A DNA stretch of 33,400 bases from Zavarzinella formosa DSM 19928 (lineage in GTDB: Bacteria; Planctomycetota; Planctomycetia; Gemmatales; Gemmataceae). The stretch covers positions 202,635 through 236,034 of the forward strand of contig NZ_JH636445.1 of the NCBI RefSeq assembly GCF_000255705.1. The letters run 5' to 3'. Positions 15,661-23,614 of this stretch are shown piece by piece; positions within the stretch are counted from its first letter, which is position 1; the number at the start of each line of letters is the position of its first letter. Both the position numbers and the translations under genes were made by a program. Below the pieces are notes generated by a model. The model saw only the letters and a program-made list of their open reading frames with translations. It had not been told where the DNA came from and did no database searches.

Positions 15661-16947
15661 TCAAATCCCGGCGAGCCGCTCTTTGGCGTCGCCGAACTCC
15701 GGCAGTTTCAGGCCCATTCGATCCATCAGCGACAGGTAGAGGCCACAGAGTTTTCGCTTGTCGTTGCCAGCCTTCAAGTAGTCCAGCGACCGGCCGGTTT
15801 CGAGTGTCCCGCCGAGGCCGCCCGCCAGCACCAGCGGAACTTGCTGGCCGTTGTGGGCGTTCCAGTGTTCGGAGACGAACATGATGCACGAGTTGTCAAG
15901 CACCGTGCGATCACCTTCCTGCATCTTGGACAACCGCCCGATGAGATAGGCATACTGTTCGACGTGGCACTTCACGATGGCCTGATATTCCTTGCCCGTG
16001 TTGGAGTGCGAATAACTGTGGTGGTCGTCACGGACCCCGAGGAACGGATAGACCTGTCCGGACAAGTCCCGCGACATCAGCAGCGTGGCAATCCGTGAGC
16101 GGTCGGTCTGGAACGCGAGGGCGATCATGTCACACATGAGTTTCGTATATTCGCGGAAGTCTTTCGGCTGGCCGACCGGTGGCCGCTGTCCGGCCGGGAC
16201 CACTGGAGCGTCTTCCTTTGCCGCGCGGTTCAGTTTCTGAACCCGTTGCTCCGTCTCCCGCACCGACGAGAGGTATTCATCAAGTTTGAGTTTGTCCGAC
16301 CCGCTGACTTTGCCATTCAGGTCGTTCGCTTGTTGCAACACGTCATCAAGGATGCTTCCTTGAAGTTTCCCGGCCTTGCCGCCGAACAGACTGTCGAAGG
16401 CCAAAGACGGGTAGAGTTCGATGGGGACTGGCGAATCGGGATTGCGCCACGAGATGTGCGACGCATAAACCATCGAATACTGGCTTTCGTGGAAGCCGCT
16501 GACGGGTTGCTCGCACCCCAGCACTAGGCTCGGCTGGGCGGTTTCTTCCTCATAGTGCTTCGCCAGCAACTGATCCATGCTGACGCCGCCTTTGATGGTG
16601 CGGCCGCGGTGAAGGTTTGCCCCGGAAAGGATGTTCCCGGTGCATTTGGCGTGGCCGCCATCCCCTTCCTTGTTGAACAGCCCGTTGATGACGTTCAATT
16701 TCTCTTTGAAGGGGGAGAGCGGTTCCAGGCTCGACCCCAGTTCCATCTCGGCACCTTTCCCTTTCGACCACCAATGCGGCGGGGAGATGCCGTCGCCGAT
16801 AAACAGGCAGGCGAATCGCTGGGCGGCCTTCGTCTTGGCGGGCGTCTCGGCCGCCAGCAAGGGAACGGACTCCAGCCAGGGAAGCGCCACGGTGGCGCCA
16901 AGCCCCTTGAGCAGAACACGACGGGAGATGGTTTTTCCGTGAGTCAT
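15661..16947 (-). CDS. Tat-exported DUF1552 domain protein
   Basis: The 428-residue protein carries a twin-arginine signal (ISRRVLLKGLGATVALPWLE) and then the DUF1552 region, with FACLFIGDGISPPHWWSKG, GHAKCTGNILSGA, SMDQLLAKHYEE and a C-terminal DYLKAGNDKRKLCGLYLSL. DUF1552 proteins are common in Planctomycetes and Verrucomicrobia and are almost always paired with DUF1587/1592 proteins; the biochemical role is unknown. Two ATGs are adjacent. The one at 16947 has GGAG 7 nt upstream, and the one at 16950 overlaps the upstream stop by 4 nt. Either way the gene is translationally coupled to the DUF1592 gene, so the two products are probably needed together outside the cytoplasm. Confidence 0.92.
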   Translation of the reverse strand: MTHGKTISRRVLLKGLGATVALPWLESVPLLAAETPAKTKAAQRFACLFIGDGISPPHWWSKGKGAEMELGSSLEPLSPFKEKLNVINGLFNKEGDGGHAKCTGNILSGANLHRGRTIKGGVSMDQLLAKHYEEETAQPSLVLGCEQPVSGFHESQYSMVYASHISWRNPDSPVPIELYPSLAFDSLFGGKAGKLQGSILDDVLQQANDLNGKVSGSDKLKLDEYLSSVRETEQRVQKLNRAAKEDAPVVPAGQRPPVGQPKDFREYTKLMCDMIALAFQTDRSRIATLLMSRDLSGQVYPFLGVRDDHHSYSHSNTGKEYQAIVKCHVEQYAYLIGRLSKMQEGDRTVLDNSCIMFVSEHWNAHNGQQVPLVLAGGLGGTLETGRSLDYLKAGNDKRKLCGLYLSLMDRMGLKLPEFGDAKERLAGI

Positions 16948-19900
16948 CATTTTTCTCCGGATAATGGTTCGGTTTTGAATTTGGCGGGAGTGAAATCCTT
17001 GCATCGCTGGTTGCGAAACTGCGGGCTGGTCGCCACGAGTTCAAACAGCGTCGATAGCTTGTCATCGGTCGCCGCAAGATCGGCCTGCATTTTGTCCAAC
17101 AATGGTTGGTCGGGCAATTGAAGAGATCGGCCGAGGGCGTAGCCGAGAAACTTCTGGCAGAGAGTCTTCGTGAAATCCTGTTTGCGGTGGGTGGCGAGAT
17201 AGTCCCCGAATTCAGCCACTCCGCGAACTTCCTTGCCGGTCGGGAGCGACACCGCGTTGTCAATCTTCCGGCCCGCCAAGTCCTTGGCCCGGCTGCGGCC
17301 AATCGGGTCGAAGCCCTCCATCGCCAGCCCGACCGGGTCGAACCGCACATGGCAACGGGCGCACTTCATGTCGTCCACATGGAGTTTCATCAATTCGCGG
17401 ATGGTCTTGCCATTGGTGTCCGTCTCCTTGGCGGGCAACACCGCGACATCCGGCGGGGGAGGGGGGATGTGTTCGCCAAGCAGTTTGTGAACCACCCAGA
17501 AGCCGCGTTTGACAGGACTCGTTCGCTGTGGCTGGGAGTTTTTCGTCAGGAACACCGCCATGCCCAACACGCCGCCCCGGCCTTGCTGATGCAATCCGTT
17601 GACGGCTTCCCATTCATCGGCCGAGCCACGGAACGGCAGACCATAATGGGAGGCCAGTTTCTTGTTCACGAAGGTTGTGTCCGAATTGAGCAATTCCGTG
17701 ATCGGCCGGTCTTGTTGAATCAGATGGGTGATGAGGCGGGTCGGCTCCTCGAACATCGCCTGTTTCAACGCATCATCAAACGCCGGGAATGCCTGCCGGT
17801 TGACGGCCTCCTGGGTTGGAAAATCACGATAGCCGAGCCATTGGCCAAAGAACTCCTCGGCAAACCGGCTCACCTTCGGATCTTTCAACATCCGGCGAAC
17901 TTGCCCGCGAATGACCGCTGCGTCTTTCAGTTTTCCCGTCTTGGCCAACGCCAGAAGTTCTGCATCTGGCGGCCCGGACCAGATGAAATAACTCAGCCGC
18001 GAGGCAAGGGCGAGATCCGGGAGCGAAGCAACCGAATCGCCCGATGGCGTGGCCACGAAGTGCATGCAGAAATGAGGCGAAACCAAGATGCGAACGATGG
18101 AGGCCCGCATCGCCGCCTCAACCCCTTGTTCCTTGTCCTGGCACACGTCACCAAAAAATTTCTCGATCTTCTGTTGTTCCGCTTGGGTTAGCGGGCGTCG
18201 ATACGCCTTTTCGGCGAACACCAGCAAATCCTTGAGGCACATCGGTTCCAAACGCTTCAGCGTCTCGGCCCGACGGCGAATTCCACCTCGAACATCCTCG
18301 AAGAAGATGCTGATCGGGTGTTTCGCCAGTTCGTCGCCCGTCGCCTTCACGCCGGATCGCTTGAGGTAAACTTCTTTGAACCTCGCCAGCGTTTCGTCTT
18401 TGGTCAATTCCGGGTCTTCTTCTCGAAACCCGTCGAAATCAACGTGTTTGAGGAAGTTTCGTTCGGATCGCTCGAAGAACACGAACCCCCGGATCATCTT
18501 TTCCCAGATGCCCGTGCAGAAATAGAGTTCGTCCCAGAGCCGGTCAAGTTCCTTCCGTTCCGGGGCGCTCAACACAGATCGGCACAGCGGTTGGTCATCC
18601 CGGAAGAATCCCTCGATCAAGTGGAAGCCGGCCGATAATCCTCGTGTGGAATCGACATAGAAAAACCGGTTCGGGAACAAGTGACAGAACGTCTCGCCAG
18701 AGGCGGCGACAGAGGCCGCCGCCGGGTGTTTCGCGTCAATCATCGGGAGGCCGAGTTCGTCGGCCGCCGGTTTGCGGTCCAGCACATGGATCATCGTGAA
18801 GCCGGGCGTCGCGGCATCCAGCCGACAATCGGCGGTGAGAGCCACCGTCCCCTTCGTCTTGAAGGAAAACGCCTTTGCGGGAAGGGTAAGTTCCAGTGTC
18901 GCGGGAGCCTTCAAGGCGAAGGCATCCGCATCCAGTTTTCCGCCGGAAGGATGGGCACCGAACTTCAGCGATGCGGCCACATCCGGGGTACGCTCAAGCA
19001 ACAATTCACGGAGCGACCACTTTCTCTTGCCGTCGGTCGTCTGATCGTTTGTCCGAAGGATGCCGCTGAGAATCACCAACCCGTCCGCTTTCTTGCCGGC
19101 CACGTCCGCGAGTTGAATGACCAGCTTGATCGTGTCCTTGTCGGTGATGTTTTTGAACGTCACCGTCTGCAATTGCCTGCTTGTCCCGGCGGTGTCGAAC
19201 GTGTCCCGTGATTCGGCCGTGCGGCGGCGGCGGGCAAGGTGATCGATTGGGGCGTTGCCGGCATTGGAGACAATCGCCTCCGTTTCCGGCGGGCACACTT
19301 TCAGGCTTAATTGCCGAATGTCGGAGGCCAAAGTCCGCACGGTTGTCTGAAGTTCCGCGGTGACGGCCGGCGTCATCGGGTTCGTCGGCGCCGGCAAGGC
19401 ATTCCATCGCTGACGCAGCCACAGGATCAAGAAATTGTCCGGCGAGTCGCCTTGAAGGGTGTTCCAAAGCGAACGCAGGTATTTCGGACTGAGTCCGGCC
19501 TCCGTCGCCCAAGCCTCAACCGTGACCTCTTTTCGGGCCGCCGGTCGGTGTCGATACAGCCACAAGGCCGTGAAACACTTTTCGTAATCAACCGTATGCT
19601 GTTCGTAAAAACGGATGATCGCCTGCTCATAAAACTTCTGCCGGTCGGCAAACGTGACCACCGGATGCGGGGCAAACCCCACCCCCGACGATGAAATCAG
19701 AGCATGATCCGCGACCAGTTCGGCGGCGGCATAATACTTTTTGAACAAACTGGGGGACATTGTCAGGGCTTCGCCGGTGTTGTTGAAGCCCTCCCCGGAC
19801 GCCGGATCAACGGGGAATGTCTTCGCTGGCCGGACGTCCACGCCGGTCAAGTCATGGATCGTATGGTCGTACTCCGCGTTGCTCAACCGTCGCGGAGGCA

Positions 19901-20324
19901 CCACGCCTGGATCACCAGCTTGTTTGCGGGCCTCGGTCAGAATCGTTTGCTCCAGCGCGGCCAGTGCCTCTGCTCGTCCGTCGGCCGATGGTTGCTTCGC
20001 CTTCGCGGGCGGCATCTCTTGCTTCTTGATAAACGTTACAACATGTTCCCACTGCCGGAATTCCTCGGCAACCTTGGCGGAGGAGTTGAACCGGGTGAGG
20101 TCCAGTTCCCCGCTTTTGGTTTTCTCGTTGTGGCACTGGATGCAATAGGTCTTCAGGAACGGGAGAACCTTGTCTTGAAACGGATCGGCCGCCCGCAGAT
20201 CGGAATGAACGCCATGAAACATCATCGCGAACAACGAACCGGCGAACACCGGCACCAGTCCGGCGCGCATCATCCCGGAGATCAGTCGAAGGTGATTGGC
20301 AACGGCAGGCAGACAACAAGGCAT
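16947..20324 (-). CDS. Planctomycete-type cytochrome c protein with DUF1587/DUF1595/DUF1592/DUF1588/DUF1585
   Basis: The 1125-residue exported protein has an N-terminal hydrophobic segment (residues ~20-37). A planctomycete cytochrome c-type domain follows with haem motif CIQCH (61-65), then DUF1587 (PRRLSNAEYDHTIHDLTGVD). Next is a long middle region of about 400 residues with beta-sandwich character, then DUF1595 (AYRRPLTQAEQQKIEKFF), DUF1592 (LSYFIWSGPPDAELLALA), DUF1588 with a second CxxCH (CARCH, 988-992, followed by RFDPVGLAMEGFDPIG) and DUF1585 (LCQKFLGYALGRSL). The family is assumed to work in an extracytoplasmic redox or polymer-degradation process, but no substrate is known. The start at 20324 has GGAG 9 nt upstream. 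The stop overlaps the DUF1552 start (ATGATG). Confidence 0.93.
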   Translation of the reverse strand: MPCCLPAVANHLRLISGMMRAGLVPVFAGSLFAMMFHGVHSDLRAADPFQDKVLPFLKTYCIQCHNEKTKSGELDLTRFNSSAKVAEEFRQWEHVVTFIKKQEMPPAKAKQPSADGRAEALAALEQTILTEARKQAGDPGVVPPRRLSNAEYDHTIHDLTGVDVRPAKTFPVDPASGEGFNNTGEALTMSPSLFKKYYAAAELVADHALISSSGVGFAPHPVVTFADRQKFYEQAIIRFYEQHTVDYEKCFTALWLYRHRPAARKEVTVEAWATEAGLSPKYLRSLWNTLQGDSPDNFLILWLRQRWNALPAPTNPMTPAVTAELQTTVRTLASDIRQLSLKVCPPETEAIVSNAGNAPIDHLARRRRTAESRDTFDTAGTSRQLQTVTFKNITDKDTIKLVIQLADVAGKKADGLVILSGILRTNDQTTDGKRKWSLRELLLERTPDVAASLKFGAHPSGGKLDADAFALKAPATLELTLPAKAFSFKTKGTVALTADCRLDAATPGFTMIHVLDRKPAADELGLPMIDAKHPAAASVAASGETFCHLFPNRFFYVDSTRGLSAGFHLIEGFFRDDQPLCRSVLSAPERKELDRLWDELYFCTGIWEKMIRGFVFFERSERNFLKHVDFDGFREEDPELTKDETLARFKEVYLKRSGVKATGDELAKHPISIFFEDVRGGIRRRAETLKRLEPMCLKDLLVFAEKAYRRPLTQAEQQKIEKFFGDVCQDKEQGVEAAMRASIVRILVSPHFCMHFVATPSGDSVASLPDLALASRLSYFIWSGPPDAELLALAKTGKLKDAAVIRGQVRRMLKDPKVSRFAEEFFGQWLGYRDFPTQEAVNRQAFPAFDDALKQAMFEEPTRLITHLIQQDRPITELLNSDTTFVNKKLASHYGLPFRGSADEWEAVNGLHQQGRGGVLGMAVFLTKNSQPQRTSPVKRGFWVVHKLLGEHIPPPPPDVAVLPAKETDTNGKTIRELMKLHVDDMKCARCHVRFDPVGLAMEGFDPIGRSRAKDLAGRKIDNAVSLPTGKEVRGVAEFGDYLATHRKQDFTKTLCQKFLGYALGRSLQLPDQPLLDKMQADLAATDDKLSTLFELVATSPQFRNQRCKDFTPAKFKTEPLSGEK

Positions 20325-20990
20325 GAAGACAGACTCCGGAGGAGAAGTTTGGCAGGCAGGTCAGTCAGGAGGCATCAACCAACGATCAGCGATGTTCACA
20401 CACTGCTGAAACAGGCGGGATTCAAAAAAGCCGGATCGCGCATTCCCGAATGAGTGTCATTGGGAATCCCGGAACCATCAACTAAAGATGATCTTAACCG
20501 CTCTCCGAAATGGAGTCTATCTTTTTCGGAGTGAAGAAGGCAATCCGACCTATCTGGCATGTTGGGCCAAAACACCATTTAGGCCACGTGGCTCATTTCA
20601 AATGATTGGGAATTAGATTTGAGCGGTTGCTTTGGGCCATTGAAAGCGCCTGCAAAAGGCCCCGGATTGCTCCAAAATCATCAGGCGACGTGTCGATTTG
20701 CCGGGGGTTTTGAAAAATAGTGTTCAGTTGGCCCACTGTTTTTGACCAGTTGGGTGGGTGTCCAACTGTCCAAAAATGGTCGCCGGACGACTGTTTTCGG
20801 TTGTTTTCGGCCACTTTTGGGTCGGGTTTTGACCAGTTTTCAAATCGTGAAACCGGGAACTCTGTAGCCCCATCGCCCAAAGGAAAATGCCGGTCCGTTC
20901 GATTGTTTTGACCGGGAGAGAACCCCTGGTCTTCACGTGTAACGTCTGGGGCTCGCTCTCGGTCGGGGCATGTAAAAGCCGCAACGTCTT
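20325..20990. other. Gene-free gap with short repeats and hairpins
   Basis: These 666 bases separate two minus-strand genes. Short frames exist here (minus 20593-20880, plus 20720-20911), but they overlap one another, lack ribosome sites and look like chance. The segment 20720-20920 carries repeated short words: TTTTGACCAGTT at 20740-20751 and 20827-20838, GTTTTGACC again at 20905-20913, CAGTTGG at 20725 and 20748 with inverted CCAACTG at 20762, and a doubled TGTTTTCGG. A hairpin lies at 20503-20530. The region probably holds the DUF1592 gene promoter and the 3' end of the HbpS/GlcG-type gene. Confidence 0.5.
20503..20530. other. 8-bp hairpin upstream of the DUF1592 gene
   Basis: CTCCGAAA (20503-20510) and TTTCGGAG (20523-20530) are perfect inverted repeats around a 12-nt loop. 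The hairpin is about 180 bases upstream of the DUF1592 start. It may be a leader structure, an operator or chance. Confidence 0.3.
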
Positions 20991-20995
20991 TTACA
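20971..20995 (-). terminator. Hairpin overlapping the stop codon of the HbpS/GlcG-type gene
   Basis: TGTAAAAG (20971-20978) and CTTTTACA (20988-20995) form an 8-bp AT-rich stem with a 9-nt loop, and the TAA stop codon lies inside one arm. There is no following T-run on the minus strand, so efficient intrinsic termination is doubtful. Confidence 0.3.
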
Positions 20996-23453
20996 AAGCT
21001 TCGGGGTTGCGGTTGAACTTCTGGTAAGGCAGTCGCACTCCGGCGTAAGTCACGCTGTCGGCATAGGTCACGCTCGGGGACTCGAAGCCCTGCTGGCCGG
21101 CGAAGGTTACCAAGTCGTCCTGATCCACCCCGTCGCCGGAAACGCCAAAGCCGCCGATCAGGCCCCGGCCGACTCCATAGAGGGGCGAACTGCCGGGGAA
21201 GAAGATGACTCCATTGGCGTTCTGAAGGTCCGACGTGTCGTGGAAATTAGTGCCGGGAAAGAACGAGTCATGACCGTACACACTCTTGTAGGCCGCCGCC
21301 GGGAGACGGGCTCCCTGCTGCAAGCCGGTGAAGGCGTTCGCGCCGCCGTCTTTCAGGATCGAGAACGGGCCGGGAGGCGCGCCGTCAACAGTGCTGGGAT
21401 ATCTCGGCAGGGCCAGGTAGCGGAAGGTGCGGCTTGAGAACGCGACGCCCGCCTTCACGCCCTGCAATTCATCGACAGATTTCAACTCCGTCGGGTCCGC
21501 GTAGTAGTTCACATTGCGGGCTTTCGCGACGGCCACGTCGATGGAGAAGATCGTGGCATCCGGCATTCGGTACAGACCGACAATGTTCCCGTCCTTGTCG
21601 GCGACGGCGAAAACCATCCGCGTCGAACTGTTCAGCGGCAAGCGGATCGCCGCCCGCGTGCGATTGGCTTGCGCAATGCCGTGCGAGATAATTTGCGTCA
21701 CCTCGGCGGCCGTGATGCCGTTGCCGCTGTGCGGCGTCACCAGCCAGCCGGACGGCACGACTTTGCCGTCCAATAGTTTGACGGCCGGGTTGGGCGTCAC
21801 CTGCAAGTTGGTTCCGCTGTTCGGATTTCCCTTGCCGAAGCCAAGCTGCGGAGCGAGGTCGAACAGCAATTTGACCCCTTGGGTGCCCTGCGGGCCGACG
21901 CCGTTGAGCGTGATCCCCACCAAGTCAATCCGGCCAAAGGGAATATCGAAGCCCGCCGGTTTTTGGACGCCGCCGAGGACTCCCACCGCCCGGCCGGCTC
22001 CGCTGCTGCCGCCGATGGCCGCCGCCGCGATGAGTTCCGCCTCCAAAGTCCGGTCCGGTTTCTTGGGGTCGAACGTGGCGCTCAGGCTGGAGTTTTCTTC
22101 GGTGGCATAACCCGTTTTGCCGGGGAAGAACACGCCGATGCCGCCGATCAGAGAGCCATTGCGGAAGATCGGCAGGCCGCCGGGGAGCGTGGCGATGCCG
22201 CGATTCTGATACTTTTGGGCCAGCGCATTGTTTCCTTTGTTGGGGTCGATGGCCACCCCATAGGAATCGAGAAATTGCAACGCCTGGCCGCTTGGGACGA
22301 AGTTTTTATCGATCCCGAACCGCTCCGTTGTCGCGGTGTCCAGCGAGATATCATCGGGGGTGCCGATTACCTGGTCCGGTCCGGGATTGAAGCGTCCGTC
22401 GCGATTTGAGTGCTCGATCCCGAAGAGATCCACTTCCGGAGTGTTCGGCACGCCGGGCGGGAAGTGCCCGCCGACGCCGACGGCCGCCACATAACCCGGT
22501 CCGCGCACTGTCGAGTTGACATCAGTGATGTTCGGGTTGGATTCGACTTCTCGTTGGGTGATCGTGGACTGGCTCAACTCCCCGATGGTTCGGGAGGTCA
22601 GCGGGGTGGTGGTGCTGGAGAAGAACGCCCCGGTGCGGGCGAGGGCCACGGCCCCGTCCACGGCAAAGACCAGCGTGTTTTGATTGTTCTGTACTTCCGG
22701 GGCCACGCCCCCTTCCACCCGCACGCCGAGGATGGTGCCGTTGCGATCCACGACGGCGATGATCGCATCATTGGACGAAGTGGCCGCCGCCGCCCGTTGC
22801 AAAATGGCGCCCACTTCGCCCTTTGAAATGGTGCCTTCCTTGAAGTTGGCCAGCGCCGGAATGGGGTTGTTCACCTGAAGGGTGGCCTGGGGGGTGGCCG
22901 ACACGATATCCCCGATGGTGAGTCGTTGGGCCGTCGCATCCACGGCGTTGATCGTCACGTTATTCGCGCCCACGCCCCCCACCACCATGACGCCAGTGCC
23001 GCTCACGTTGATCGTGTTGACGTCGTATCCCCCGGCGACTTTGCTGGCGGCGCCGGACGAAATCAAGGTCGTCGGGCCGCCGCCGGCTTGCAGCATGTTT
23101 TTGCCGGTCCCGCCATCGATGAGCGCGCGTTGCGTCACAAGGGAGGAGACCTTCACAAGATCGTTTCCGGCCCCGGCGTTGACATTAATCAGGCTGACCG
23201 ACGCCGAATTGTATCGGCCGATCACACCGGCGGTGGTGGTCACGATCACCAAGCCGCTTTCGGCGGTGATTTGAATGCGATCATCACCGGCTGTGCCGGT
23301 CACCGTGAGAGTGCCGGCCGCCAATGTCGCCGAGACTCCGGCGGCGGGATCGCGATGTTCGAGGGTTTCTAACTGGAGGCGAACCGGTTTTCGCTCGGCC
23401 GGCTTGCGCGCTGTCTCGGGCGCGGCGAGACCCAACCAGTGTTTCCACCCCAT
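20991..23453 (-). CDS. Secreted protein with RTX-like N-terminal region and two HbpS/GlcG-type (haem-binding-like) domains
   Basis: The 820-residue protein begins at an ATG at 23453 with a GGGGGAAG ribosome site 7 nt upstream; the ATG at 23543 has none. The N-terminus holds the planctomycete surface-protein motif LETLEHRDPAAG (28-39). Residues ~50-125 carry RTX-like turns (TGTAGDDRIQI, NAGAGNDLVKV, IDGGTGKNML). Two GlcG/HbpS-type domains follow: one at about 208-530 (VDRNGTILGVRVEGG; SLIGGIGVFFPG) and one at about 590-800 (VADKDGNIVGLYRMPDATIF; GRGLIGGFGVSGDGVDQDDL). HbpS, a family member, binds haem and degradation products extracellularly; here ligand and oligomer state are unknown. It is divergent from the beta-barrel gene at 23615. 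Confidence 0.86.
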   Translation of the reverse strand: MGWKHWLGLAAPETARKPAERKPVRLQLETLEHRDPAAGVSATLAAGTLTVTGTAGDDRIQITAESGLVIVTTTAGVIGRYNSASVSLINVNAGAGNDLVKVSSLVTQRALIDGGTGKNMLQAGGGPTTLISSGAASKVAGGYDVNTINVSGTGVMVVGGVGANNVTINAVDATAQRLTIGDIVSATPQATLQVNNPIPALANFKEGTISKGEVGAILQRAAAATSSNDAIIAVVDRNGTILGVRVEGGVAPEVQNNQNTLVFAVDGAVALARTGAFFSSTTTPLTSRTIGELSQSTITQREVESNPNITDVNSTVRGPGYVAAVGVGGHFPPGVPNTPEVDLFGIEHSNRDGRFNPGPDQVIGTPDDISLDTATTERFGIDKNFVPSGQALQFLDSYGVAIDPNKGNNALAQKYQNRGIATLPGGLPIFRNGSLIGGIGVFFPGKTGYATEENSSLSATFDPKKPDRTLEAELIAAAAIGGSSGAGRAVGVLGGVQKPAGFDIPFGRIDLVGITLNGVGPQGTQGVKLLFDLAPQLGFGKGNPNSGTNLQVTPNPAVKLLDGKVVPSGWLVTPHSGNGITAAEVTQIISHGIAQANRTRAAIRLPLNSSTRMVFAVADKDGNIVGLYRMPDATIFSIDVAVAKARNVNYYADPTELKSVDELQGVKAGVAFSSRTFRYLALPRYPSTVDGAPPGPFSILKDGGANAFTGLQQGARLPAAAYKSVYGHDSFFPGTNFHDTSDLQNANGVIFFPGSSPLYGVGRGLIGGFGVSGDGVDQDDLVTFAGQQGFESPSVTYADSVTYAGVRLPYQKFNRNPEAL

Positions 23454-23614
23454 GATGATCTTCCCCCGAATGATCGATTCCCCGGCCGGCCACATACCCG
23501 CACGGGCCGGATTGAACAAGGGGAAACTCGTCTGGACAGTCATGAGAAGAGATGATAATTCACCGCCCGACTAGGCCCGCACTCGGGACAGGGGAACCCC
23601 GGGAACACACCCTC
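23454..23614. promoter_or_regulatory. Divergent promoter region between the HbpS/GlcG-type and beta-barrel genes
   Basis: The two start codons are 161 bases apart and face away from each other, so both promoters should lie here or just inside the flanking frames. This layout allows joint control. No clear -35/-10 pair or strong palindrome could be identified. Confidence 0.35.

Noticed and set aside
20593-20880. 95-codon minus-strand frame in the repeat-bearing gap
   Set aside because: No ribosome site, several overlapping open frames on both strands, and composition driven by the short repeats.
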